Below, piece after piece: positions 7,851 to 17,626 of a DNA stretch of 18,095 bases (the first letter of the stretch is position 1; each line of letters starts with the position of its first letter). The DNA lies in assembly GCA_025201705.1 (NCBI GenBank), contig MU617241.1, positions 1-18,095 of the forward strand, given 5' to 3'. Origin of the DNA: Dissophora ornata (lineage: Eukaryota > Mortierellomycota > Mortierellomycetes > Mortierellales > Mortierellaceae). The notes under the pieces were generated by a model. The model did not search any database, had not been told where the DNA came from, and worked only from the letters and a program-made list of their open reading frames with translations. Both the position numbers and the translations under genes were made by a program.

Positions 7851-8956
7851 AAGGAGCTCCTTTCATATAATTTTCACAGAGAAGTACGCGCCCCTCTTAC
7901 CCTACATGTAATATAATCATTAATACTACCATTCCGGTTTGTAAACGAATAAAATGTATTTGAACGAGTTTTCGGAAAGCCAGTCAGGAAGAAACTAAAT
8001 ACGAATTCAACTTGGGGTCCTTTTCTTTCGTTCTCAGATGGTGCTTTTCACATTCCCAGGTTTCCTTGGTTGCAAAGAAACTCCATGACCAGGCTACTAA
8101 CAGAAGAGGAACTGCCGACAGAACTGGGCTTGATCCAAAGGAGCAAAGCCTTTTTTTCTTTCTTGGGTGCTCCAAGGTTGTACATTCCTTCACTCTCCCC
8201 TCATAAGAAAAATACTTTGCTCTCGGTAGCATCATGAACCAGACTCAGGCTGTGCTTCATGCTTTGCCGCTCCAAAGCAACCATATTGTCGGCAAGCATT
8301 CGATAGCATAATCTATCGTGGCGACTTTGCGAGGGATCCTCTTGTGTCGCCCCGAGCAATTGGACTCACAAAGATATCATTCCTTCTTTATACTTCGTTG
8401 GTGTAGCGAAAGCATTGGAATTGTAAAATAGCCTGCACCGGGTGAATGGATCACCATAATAGTGACTGCTTTTCCCTAATGTTTGAACTCGAACTTTCAG
8501 CCTGCCAACATGGCCGACACACGTTTCAGCAGATCGCCGGATCCTACTTGAAGGATATTAGGTAGGAATGCGTTTTTCTGCTTCCTCCTGACAGCCTCAA
8601 CCTCATTTGTCTCTCCTTCTTCGTTACTCCCTATCATCCATCGCCATCGTCCACTGTCTGTGGAAGTAAGGCTTTGGCCTTTCATTTTTGGCATCTCACT
8701 TTCTGCTTCGACACTTTCTTCTTCCCCCCCAGGAAGAAGCCAGGATCTCACATACAACACGTCGAAATGGGCGCTTGGAAAGATGGTATTGAAAGGAATG
8801 ACAACATGCAGTCAAAAGATCAATGAGCTCAATTGACCCCCTCAAAATATCCACGGACCACGAAAGGATACGATCTTAAAGTTGCGAAATTGCGCCTAGT
8901 GCCATGTCCATTTTTTCCGCCCACTGCTTGTCTGGGCGCGTAATGCATGATTCTTG
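7851..8956. other. Intergenic region downstream of the Cys-rich gene
   Basis: A candidate poly(A) signal AATAAA for the gene at 7071 lies at 7948-7953. Beyond that I recognise no gene. Two potential splice-bounded segments, about 8501-8555 and 8732-8823, join in frame into a short peptide ending at a TGA, but it has no recognisable domain and no clear first exon. The 5' end of the pseudogene that follows may extend into this stretch beyond recognition. Confidence 0.45.
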
Positions 8957-10436
8957 TAAGTTAGCCTAATCACGTTGATGCCAAAGCCCTCGACGCCTCA
9001 GTTTGAGGAAGAGTTTACAGCTCCGCTCCGGAATCTTGAGCAGCGACACAACATCAAGATGGATGACCATCAGCCAGGGGTTCGAAGAGTTCATGGCCCA
9101 GCAGTAACGACCTTTCAGCATAGCAGTGGTGCGATGGATCCACAAACAGACAAGGACATTCAGGCCTTCTTTAACCGGTTCGGTTTATACCACCAACCTG
9201 GGTGCCCGACTCTTGATCGGTGACGAGACGTCCACGGTTGTCAAAGAAGACGACAGGCTTTGCGCGCAATTTCGATTCGTGCATTGCGGCATTTCAGAAA
9301 TTCCTAGGCTAAAAAAATCGTATATACAAACCCCATGATACCATGTCTCCTCGCGGCGGTTCAATTCTTTTTTTTTTTTTTTTTTTCCTGGTGAGCATCT
9401 TGCGATGCATGATCGTGGGCGGAACTTAGTCGAGCGTGTGAATCCGCTCTCGATCTCGAAACGTGCCATCAAGGATGCTCAACGAGTCTGCTGAGGATGC
9501 AGGCTGGCCATAATGAGCAGAGTCCTGATTCAGGTCCCGACCCAAGAGATCTCGACAACCAACGTCGACGAGTTCCTGCACCGCAATATTTATGAGCTCT
9601 TGAAGAATGCTATACGAGCAACCTACGAGAGTTACCCTCCCCCCAAGATGGGGCACCAGTCTCGCTTCGCATGTCATCAAATAGCAATAGCAATGCGTCT
9701 GAAGCGACTGAGCCAAAGTTACCACCGATCACAGTGACTTTGGTCGAATGGCGGTGAGGATGTGACGATCAAGATCACGGACCAATGTGGTGGATTGGCG
9801 CTATCAGAGGTGGACAAAATCCGGAGTTCGGTGCATTTCGTGAACTCTGTGGCCTCCACACACACACGGAATAAATCACAGCATGAACAAGGTCTACAAA
9901 CTCACAATTCGGTAGCGTTTGTTGGTGGATTGGCAAGTGAGGCCAAGGGTTATTTGGATCTGCCACTGAACGGATCTGGACATGGCCTGCCTCTGGCGAG
10001 ATTGATCGCCAAGTGCTTTGGTGGCGGCCTCTCCCTGATCTCGATGGAAGGGTATAGCACAGATCCGTACATGTCCGTGTACAGGGACGATAATCATTTG
10101 GAGAACTTTCCAGAGGTCGACAAAGAGATGTTGGCAGAAGTGGATGTCTTTGTGAACGAGCTTTTGGATGAGTATATCGCTGAGGACCCTCTCGTAATGA
10201 GTGCAATCTGCCCTGTATTGACCTTCAAGGTTCCGCCTCTGCTCAAATCGCCACTCCGGACACCATTATCATCGTTGCTGTCGGACAGGGTTCTAGAACT
10301 AAGACAGGGTATCGATGATAAGGCGCCTCTAGACAACCCAGCGGCGCCACGCATCAGCGAAAAGGGCCACGCCCTCTTTCTGAAAAAAATGAGACGTGGA
10401 GTGCATAAAGAGATGGTAAGATCTGGAATGCCCTGA
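8957..10436 (+). pseudogene. Decayed mitochondrial dehydrogenase kinase (PDK/BCKDK family)
   Basis: Pieces of a pyruvate or branched-chain ketoacid dehydrogenase kinase lie in order but in different frames. They are LITLMPKPSTP and LRNLEQRHN (8963-9180); YTTNLGARLLIG (from about 9185); GEHLAMHD and AIKDAQRVC (9391-9491); the N-box YELLKNAIRAT (about 9590-9620); PPITVTLVEW (about 9720-9750); VTIKITDQCGG (from 9762); and the glycine-rich GSGHGLPLARL with LISMEGYSTD (about 9972-10060). Breaks are a frameshift near 9180, an in-frame TGA at 9492, and frameshifts near 9640-9690 and 9750. The intron 9220-9390 joins the frames exactly but ends in TG instead of AG after a T19 tract. The G1 box reads DQCGG where the family has DxGGG. 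The N-terminal helical domain is missing or unrecognisable. The last 225 codons are open and extend well past the family's usual end. The family phosphorylates E1 of the dehydrogenase complex; this copy cannot encode a full kinase as it stands. Confidence 0.85.
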
Positions 10437-10673
10437 TCCGAAAACCTCCCGCGCAGCTGTCTGCTCACAAGAGCAAGGGGACGCTTTTGCATGATGACGC
10501 TCATTTTATCCCATGGACAGGACGCATGTTATGAGAAAAATAAACTATATTACAATATGAGAATGAGGGGGTAATGCTACAGGTGTCTACTCGTAAAAAA
10601 AAAACATTGGCACTACAAAAACGAAATATGCTCAGCAGAATGTTGACGTGGTATGGATGATTTGCTTTCTCTT

Positions 10674-10691
10674 TCTCTCTCTCTCTCTCTT
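10674..10691. repeat. (TC)n microsatellite
   Basis: A run of about nine TC dinucleotides lies just past the stop codon of the minus-strand bHLH gene, so it would be a GA run in that gene's 3' untranslated region. Confidence 0.85.
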
Positions 10692-10706
10692 CAATGTCGT
10701 TGTCAT

Positions 10707-12013
10707 TTAACGACTACACGGTACTGGATAGATGTGCGGGATGTCCTGCAGCCGCTGATCTTCCAGTCCAGAGCCATTCGTATCACTCCTCTGGTTCATA
10801 AGTCTCGACTCGAGTCGACCCGCCTTTTCTTGCAGAACGCGATTCTGCTTCTCAAGGTGCTTGATAAAGTCCACAGCCTTGAACAGGATGGTAGACTTTG
10901 AGCTGTTAACATCTTTCAAGTCTGGGATGATATCAGTCATGTCCTTGAATCCGTTCCGGATCGTGTTCCTTCGCTTCTGCTCAGATGCAATGTGGTTGGC
11001 ACGTTTCTCCTCTTCCGTCAGTAGCTCTTTGTACGGCTTGCGCTTGGTCGTTGTCGCTGTGGGAGTCGTCGCATCCGAAACTGACCCATCCGAGACCGAT
11101 GTGTTTCGCTCCCGGCTGTCCTCCTTTTGTTCACGCGACCGGTACGGCGATGAGGCCGACGTGGGCGAGGATGATGCTCTTGGGTATTCGTCTTCATCCC
11201 TCTTGTTCCTCTTGGGGTTTGACGGCCCATTGCCATTGCTGCTTCCATTGCTGTTGTTGTTATTGTTGAGCGAAAGTTTAGAGAGTTGTTGGATGGGTGT
11301 TGCGAGCTTGCTGGAATCTTGACTAGACGCGCTCCTTCTCCAGTCAGCACCCTTGACCGTTTTCCGTTTGTTGGGAGCAGACATACCAGCAGAAATGGCA
11401 TACGGAAGGCCGGAAGAGGGGGAGTCAGGCGAGACAGGGGACTCTGCCTGGTTGTAATGATTGGGGAACGAGTGTGAGCCGCCAAAGCTCGACTGGGACG
11501 AGGGCGAGGTCATGTCAAAATCCATCGCGCTGCTATTGAGCATGTTCGCGCTGGAAGTTGAGGGGAGCATGTAGGAGTTATCGAGATTAAAGCCACCAGG
11601 CATGGTCTCGGGAGTGAACAAGGGGAGATTGGGGAGGTTGGGTATTGAGCTAGGATCAAAGGTGAAATCCTGGTCCACTACCAGCGTATCCAAGAACTCT
11701 GAGAAGTAGCGCTGCTCCGAGGGATTGAAGAGCTGAAGCGATGGATCGTTCGCCAGGGACACTGGTGGCGAAGTGGGCAGGTTGAGGAAGTCTTGGTTCG
11801 TAAGCTTGAAGTCTAGAACGCATATCAAGGCATTTCAGAGAGCAAAAGCTGTTAGTCTACGAAAGGATCGAAAGTCCAGCGAGCAGGATTGGGGGCTGTG
11901 GAAGTAGTCGTACCATCAAAGCCGAGAGGCTCGCCAAAGAGGCCGTGGCTCGGTGGGGCGAAGGACAAAGGGGATGGGGGTCTGAATCCCGAGTCAGTAT
12001 TGAACATGTTCAT
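10707..12013 (-). CDS. bHLH-leucine zipper transcription factor (Ino4/Mlx-like), two exons
   Basis: The gene is a join of 12013-11914 and 11812-10707 (minus), giving 401 residues. The 101-base intron (11913-11813) runs GTACGA...TTCTAG and joins codons in phase 1. ATG 12013 is the first in-frame ATG of exon 1; upstream in-frame starts are TTG only. Residues 1 to about 290 are low-complexity Ser/Pro/Asn-rich, with acidic-hydrophobic patches that may activate transcription and a poly-Asn stretch near 216. The bHLH spans about 303-353, with H307, E311 and R315 in the basic region: the H-E-R triad of class B factors that bind CACGTG. A leucine zipper follows (L353, L360, L367). ELLTEEEKRANHIASEQKRR is characteristic of fungal Ino4-like/Mlx-like proteins, which usually act as heterodimers. 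Targets are unknown; lipid or carbon control would be inference from distant relatives. It is divergent from the bZIP gene. Confidence 0.92.
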
Positions 12014-13472
12014 GGTGTATCGCGTAGTAGGTATGGTAGGTATGAGGGGTGTGGAGAGGGAAGACGTCCAGCGCTGAGTCTCAATGATGGATCTGGCAGA
12101 GGGAGGCAAAACAATGGATGTGGGGATGATGTGGGCTGTCTCTAATCAGAGTGTGGGGTAACAAAGCAAAACGAAAGAAACGAAAAGAAGAAAGAGAGAA
12201 GGATGGAGAAACGGGAATGGGAAGAGAGAAACAGTGGAGAAGAAAAAAGGGGGGGGAGCGGGAGACGGAGTTGTGAGAATATAAGGGAATAAAGGACGCG
12301 AGTTGGTCAGTCGAGTTGAGTCGATGTGTATGCACTTGTACACAAAGAAGTGACTGGACATCTCTCTCCTCTCTGTTCTGTGTCTGACCGATAAGTGACA
12401 AGTCCTTGCGCTGAGTGGCCATTGCAATGCTCTCTTTACACAGAGTTGTATACATTTTTTTCTTTTTTGGACTGCAAACCAGCCCTCGATGCAGCAAGTG
12501 ATTGGTCGGGCCACGGAAACACGCCAGCAACGCAAATAAGAGAGTGCTACTCCTGGGCTTTCACTGTTCGATGCTCCTTATTATTATTATTATTATTATA
12601 CATATTGTACCAGTCATGAACTACATTATTGCATACAGTAAATCCTAATCCTGGTGCTCTGGTGCTCCTATTCTCGTCAGGGCAGAGTACAAACCGTGGC
12701 TGTCCTCGCTCCCAACACTGCTGACACCACTGGCGCTGCGGGATGTACTGAAAATGTACAAACAGTACAGTCAAACTCTACTGCTGTGGAGACATGCAGT
12801 GACCTGCAGCAGACGTGGAGCCACATTCCTGCATTGCATCAGATTTGCATCGACACAGACACAGACACAGCAGAGACGCACACAGGGGCTCTCGAAAGCG
12901 TCCGCGGAAGGGCCAGTGTAGTAGCACTGAGGGCTCTTGCCAAGCACGACACCTCCAGCTCATCCAGGTCGGAGGCGAATATGTGTCATGGCTAGACCAC
13001 TCTACATACTGCTCAACTCACTTGTAGCATTTTTTTTATTGTTCTTTTTGTGTGAGGTCCATTACATAAGAGAATAAGAGAAAGTTAAAGAAAATATAGG
13101 GCTCTGTAAATAATAAACAGCAACAAACACAAAACTTCCGCTCTTGTTCCTTCCCTCTCCTCTGTACCAGTTCCTGCGCCTGTACCTGTAAAAATATCGA
13201 TGTGTTTGTGTCCCTGTTACGTTGTTCTTGTTGTTCTTGACCCTTCTTCCCATGCATCTCCCGCGTCGAAAAATGGGTAGAGTAGTACCAATATTGTTTT
13301 ACCGCGACAATATTACAAGAAAAAATAGATCTGCAGAAACAGAGGGTATGACCTGCCAGCACTGAACTGTGACTGAGCATCTCTAGTCTGCCTGGTATCC
13401 ATCGCTGTCGAATCTGATTGGGCAGTGTCCGAGACGGGCTCTTCGCAATAGATTTTCTCTCCACAGACAGTC
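12014..13472. promoter_or_regulatory. Divergent intergenic region between the bHLH and bZIP genes
   Basis: This 1.46-kb region must hold the promoters and leaders of two divergent transcription-factor genes. Near 12150-12290 it is strongly purine-rich on plus, which is a C/T-rich leader for the bHLH gene. It contains a (TTA)n run at 12578-12600 and an imperfect GACACA repeat near 12853-12870. Open frames inside start at non-ATG codons or have no domain character. I see no RNA gene. Confidence 0.5.
12578..12600. repeat. (TTA)n microsatellite
   Basis: Seven to eight consecutive TTA units lie in the intergenic region between the two transcription-factor genes. Confidence 0.9.
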
Positions 13473-15522
13473 ATGTCACACCTCCCTCCCACATACCGAG
13501 CAGCTCTAGTCCAGTCAGCAAAATCCGTAGTCAGTCATTCCAGCCCAATGCCTCAATGCTCCCCATCGACTGCGAATAAACTCCCGCCAACTATCAAGCC
13601 AACTACCAAGCCAACCAACGGGCTGCTTCATATCGCATCTCGAGCACCCTCTCAGGGCACACTCGCCTCGGACTCCCGCTCATTTTTGCCCGACGCCACA
13701 GCGCTCCACCGCAATCACAACATCATCAGGATGACCTCAACATTGAGACACCCGCTGCCACAACTTCGCATTATCCAGCAGCGATTTGATCGTACAAGCA
13801 AGAGACCGCATTCTAGCACAGCTCCTGCCCGGTCTACTGGAAAGGGTAGGGGAAGCATTGAGGACCTTGACTGTTCTGCTCAAAGTAATTTTGGGCACAG
13901 CAATTAACGCACTGTACCTTCTACGAAAAGTAGCCCATACCTCCGAGGAAGACGACGACGAATATGACGATCCTAACTCTCGCTTTACAAACACCAGTGG
14001 TAGCAGACGCTCATCGTCCTCAGAACCACTCACAAAAATCCGGAAAAAACCTGGCAGAAAGCCTAATCCGGCATCTCCGGCGATCAGAAAGGAGCAGAAC
14101 AGAGCGGCACAACGAGCATTCCGTGATCGCAAGGAGAGGCATCTTCATGAGATGGAAAGCTCCATCATGGAGCTCAAAAATATTAACTCTCAGATCACCC
14201 AACGCTCGCGGCAGGATGCGGAGCGGTTCAAGGCCGCGCTTGAATCTCTACAGGGCGAAAACTATTATCTACGGCAGGTCATCTTCTCTTTCGAAGCAAC
14301 GCTAAGCAAGGGAGGAAACATGGCGATTATTCAGCAAGTCAAGGCAGAACTTTATCATCGCCACTACGAAAAGCATACAGCAAAGAAACGTTCGGGAACA
14401 TCGTGGCCAACCCGTGCCACACAACCACCCGTTCCAACCACACCCTCAGTATTTCTACCGGATGGAATCCCCCTTTTCCAACTGGATTCGGAAGGCACTT
14501 CTCAACAGTCGCGCGAGCAAATCCTCGACCAGGCAATAGCGGCCGCAACGACGACTATTTCCTCCAAGTTTACCACGGCAACATCTGACTCTTCTCCCTA
14601 CAGCTCTGACGTGCCCATTTCGCCATTGACCTTTGCCGACCCAGAGGACAACAACATGTTTCCCGTTAATAACAACGTCCTCTACAAGGCGCCGCAGCTA
14701 TTTCCTACCACAGAATTGGGCGGTGGCAAACTCACCAGATCTATTACGCCCCTCGAATCCCCGCCAATGCCACGTCCCTTCTTTACAGAAACGGGTGCCC
14801 ATCTCGCAAAGGCTGAATATACTAAGCATGGGACCGTGTTTGATCAGCTTCAGTCGTCGCTCTTTCCTCCAGGAACGCTTGAATCCATTATTCGTTCAGA
14901 GTTGGCGACTCCTCGGGAAGTTGTGAATGATATTTCACTGCTCGACCAACTGCACGGCTGTTGTCCTCTCCGAGATCCTGTCATCTCGCCAGGTCAAGCT
15001 GCTATCACTTTCTCGTCTTCCAACATCGAGTTTTCTTTATCAAGTGTGCCAACGACTATCCTGGATGGCGAAGTCAGTAACGATTTTGAGATTGCCACTA
15101 CCACATTGGGATTGGACGATGATTTGAAGCAGGACGTTTTCCCGAGCAAGCGTCTTCGGCTAGAGATTCAGGTGTTGGCCTCTGCGCCGCCTGCTGTCGA
15201 CCTCAATATCGACCCCAAGATTTACGCGCTTCCGCATGATCCTCGTATCGATCTGATTCCATGTCCCCGATTGCGGGCACAACTGATTCTGCATCGAAAG
15301 AAGTACAATATAGACGAACTGAGTAAGGTCTTGATCAATGGTGCCATTTGCCACGGCCACCCTCTGGACCCCCACAGTTGGGAACTGCCAGAGGTGTTCT
15401 TTGATCGATACGGGTTCTTGCTGGGAGAAGAGATGTTGCGCCACAGAAACAAGATCTGGCCAAAGAAGGATGAACTCCAGCTAGGTAATGAATTGGGAAG
15501 GGTTCGTCATGAGCACTCCTGA
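13473..15522 (+). CDS. Yap/AP-1-like bZIP transcription factor with DUF3425-like C-terminus
   Basis: The preferred model joins 13473-13845 and 13931-15522, giving 654 residues. The 85-base intron starts GTAGGG and ends AAAAG; an alternative acceptor at 13900 would add ten residues in the same frame. The bZIP basic region NRAAQRAFRDRKERH begins at residue 181, the Yap-type signature, preceded by a Lys/Arg/Pro segment and an acidic EEDDDEYDD patch (130-138). The coiled coil runs to about 245. The C-terminal 94 residues (561-654) match DUF3425: IPCPRLRAQLILHR, NGAICHGHPLDPHSWELP and FFDRYGFLL. DUF3425 is common in fungal bZIP-like regulators; its function is not established. The clustered redox cysteines of Yap1 are absent, so oxidative sensing by disulfides is not supported. 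The first exon is Ser/Pro/Thr-rich without motifs and is the least certain part. A plus-strand AATAAA at 15720 may be its poly(A) signal. Confidence 0.88.
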
Positions 15523-16207
15523 ATATGAAATAGACTGGCTCATCAGTTTTCACACCCATCTTCACTCTTATTAGAAGCATCCAAGGCTCGTTAAATGATA
15601 CACGTTGCTTGCGACAGCTCGCGTTGACGCATTTTGTTTTTTTTTTTACCTCTAGCACCTAATCTGTTGTATTTTACGCGCTTGCCCGCACCTTTTGAAT
15701 GTTGTAAACTTAATCTTACAATAAAACATGTCCCGTTCCAATGTCAAAAGTATGACAATTTTTTTTCTTCTGCCATCTGGGTGCTGTTCATCGACCCCAT
15801 TTCCGTCAAGCTACAGTTAAACGCTAGCTCTAAGTTTGTGTCCGAGATCGTCATTGCCACTCATTATAATAGGGTGGCGGGGTAGGTCCCTAGCTATTGA
15901 TTCATCTCAATTATGGGTACTCTTTAACAGCGAAATGAGACATAGGAAGAGAAAGCTAATCAGTAAGATGTCTATGAAGGCCGAGCGCTCTGGGGAGCAA
16001 TTGAGGAAGATATGAACGATGATAATCTGAGGCTGGGCTGTAAAGTAAGTGGTATGGTGTAGCCCAAAGGGATCCGCCCTTTAGATTATCTTTTAGTTTT
16101 TTTTTTGGCCAACATTTTATTTTAGACTATGAAGGTCGCGCATCGAGGCCGCTATTTCCAGGGAGGAGGAAGAGGACACTGAACGCCGAGGACGAGTTTG
16201 CATTTCA
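15523..16207. other. 3' flank of the bZIP gene and featureless intergenic DNA
   Basis: The 3' untranslated region of the bZIP gene probably ends near 15740, after the AATAAA at 15720-15725. The remainder is AT-rich with short T runs (for example T9 near 16098) and contains no recognisable gene. Confidence 0.5.
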
Positions 16208-16590
16208 CGATGACTCTGGAGGAGATGGATGCTATTGATGAAGAGCTAGAGGAGCACGAGGAACAGGTCTACGAGGGCACAAAGAGCTTCCTAGCGCGCG
16301 CTTACGTTGCAGACCATTATCAAGACGTTGATCGAGTTCTATGATATCGTAGCGAATGTCAACCTAGGTTGCGTAAAGAGGACGGTGACACCTTTATCAA
16401 TGAGGAGCTCAATACGGTGGTTCTCTTCACAGCTTGCCTTGGCTGTACGCACTCAAGGGGTGGTCAAATAAGGATGGGTCGAGTTATCGAGCCTATACAC
16501 CCATGTCAAATGCGGTTCTCCGGGCTACTGGCTATGACAAGTTTACACGACGCCTGTCGCCTAAGGTATCGGATCATCCCTCTGCATAGT
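16208..16590 (+). pseudogene. Degenerate protein-coding remnant of unknown family
   Basis: Protein-like segments follow one another on the plus strand in alternating frames: an acidic helical MDAIDEELEEHEEQVYEG stretch from about 16228, then IKTLIEFYDIVANVN from about 16318, then ALKGWSNKDGSSYRAYTP from about 16446, reaching a TAG at 16587. Their order, composition and frame changes suggest an old gene or mobile-element ORF broken by several frameshifts. I do not recognise the family. The remnant lies directly left of the long palindrome, so a transposon origin is possible but unproven. Confidence 0.35.
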
Positions 16591-16801
16591 CTCCAACTTG
16601 AGGCCGACACTTCACATTGACGTGCCTGGAACAGCTTTCGGGAGTCGTATGCAGGACATGAGTTCAGGGGGGGGCGGAAGCTGCGATAGGAGCACACGCG
16701 CTTTTGCGCAGTCGGAACGACCGACGAGTATCGGACATCAAACGACCAGTGCCCTCTGCTTCAGCCAGGGCTCGCCAAGCCCAATCCCGAGGAATAATAT
16801 A

Positions 16802-17221
16802 ATCTCACACCCCCGTGAGCCTCTATTCTCACGAGGGGTCATCAACTCCTGCACTAAGTCCATGTAAACGTTCCCAATCTTTGAACGTCAATTGCGCAAC
16901 AACTTTTTATGCTACTCCCTACTCTTCTTAAGATCTTTCTTTTGCTCGTCTCCGTGCCTATCTTCTCATCAACTTTGATGTCCACTTGCATGCAAAGAGT
17001 GCTTAATTGTCTGTTCAGTTCACTCATAGTGGACGAGAAAAGAAGTGAACTACACGAGAAGATAGGCATGGAGACGAGCAAAAGAAAGATCTTAAGAAGA
17101 GTAGGGAGTAGCATAAAAAGTTGTTGCGCAATTGACGTTCAAAGATTGGGAACGTTTACATGGACTTAGTGCAGGAGTTGATGACCCCTCGTGAGAATAG
17201 AGGCTCACGGGGGTGTGAGAT
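16802..17221. repeat. Near-perfect 420-bp palindrome (166-bp arms, 88-bp loop)
   Basis: Bases 16802-16967 are the reverse complement of 17056-17221 with one mismatch in 166 (16954 against 17069). The 88-base loop (16968-17055) has nested pairs: AGTTCACT with AGTGAACT, and GTCCAC with GTGGAC. The outer end of each arm also contains an imperfect hairpin (CCCCGTGAG with CTCACGAGGGG). The same 86-codon open frame appears on both strands only because of the symmetry. I see no clear target-site duplication at the borders. Possible origins are a foldback element or MITE, a recent inverted duplication, a source of hairpin RNA, or a fold-back assembly artefact. It stops 75 bases from the tRNA gene. 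Confidence 0.97.
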
Positions 17222-17285
17222 CCGGTGAAGATGGTTAATGTGCAACCCAGAGTGCGGGTATGGCATCAAGCAGGCGCCCAGAAAC

Positions 17286-17293
17286 AAAAAAAA
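17286..17293 (-). terminator. RNA polymerase III terminator of tRNA-Thr
   Basis: A run of eight T on the minus strand starts three bases past the tRNA 3' end, a standard Pol III stop. Confidence 0.85.
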
Positions 17294-17295
17294 TG

Positions 17296-17368
17296 TGCCC
17301 CAACTCGGAGTTGAACCGAGGACCTTCCCATTACGAGTGGGACGCTATAACCACTAAGCCATTAGGGC
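17296..17368 (-). tRNA. tRNA-Thr(CGU)
   Basis: This 73-nt cloverleaf carries no intron. The acceptor stem pairs GCCCTAA with TTGGGGC (one G-U pair), with discriminator A at 17296. The D-arm contains TTAGTGGTTA. The anticodon stem TCCCA/TGGGA encloses the loop CTCGTAA, giving anticodon CGU, which reads ACG threonine codons. The T-arm is CTCGG-TTCAACT-CCGAG, which also supplies the B-box promoter. The 3' CCA is not encoded, as expected for a eukaryotic nuclear tRNA gene. A T8 terminator follows immediately. Confidence 0.95.
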
Positions 17369-17469
17369 GACTGGCCAATCAGAGTCATTCCAAAGCCGAA
17401 TCGTGGCCAGTTCAGTTTTTGAGTGGTTTTGAGTCGGTGACCGGCGGTTCCGAGATTCTCCGAAGCGCG

Positions 17470-17626
17470 TTCTAGTCGCGATTTTGGCCGGTCCTGGGGG
17501 TCCTGGGGGTCCTTGTTAGTATTCATAGACCATTGCTAATAAATCCCAGGACCCTGGGGGTCCTTGTTAGTAAAAAAAAAAATTCTAGTCGCGATTTTGG
17601 CGCGTTTTTTTTTTTTAAAAAAAAAA
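17470..17626. repeat. Nested short direct and inverted repeats
   Basis: The 19-mer TTCTAGTCGCGATTTTGGC occurs at 17470-17488 and 17583-17601. The 20-mer CCTGGGGGTCCTTGTTAGTA occurs at 17502-17521 and 17553-17572. A 9-bp unit TCCTGGGGG is tandem just before. GGTCCTGGG (17490) has an inverted partner CCCAGGACC (17544). The block ends in a T12-A10 palindrome near 17605-17626. It lies upstream of the tRNA gene and may be the footprint of repeated insertions or replication slippage. Confidence 0.85.

Noticed and set aside
8501..8823. Two-exon mini-gene joining 8501-8555 and 8732-8823
   Set aside because: Splice-like borders and frame agree, but there is no first exon or ATG and no recognised family, so chance is the simpler reading.
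9220..9390. Retroelement insertion with GGTGA target duplication in the kinase pseudogene
   Set aside because: The T19 tract sits where a 3' splice polypyrimidine tract would be, and removing 9220-9390 joins the reading frame exactly, so a decayed intron explains it better.
11821..12109. Longer N-terminus for the bHLH protein from upstream in-frame codons
   Set aside because: The apparent starts at 12109 and 11828 are TTG; ATG 12013 plus the GT-AG intron 11913-11813 gives a clean frame.
12654..12995. 113-codon plus-strand frame in the divergent promoter region
   Set aside because: It starts at CTG, is partly made of a GACACA repeat and shows no domain.
16854..17169. Two identical 86-codon frames on opposite strands
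   Set aside because: They are the two arms of one palindrome read in each direction; the symmetry, not selection, produces them.
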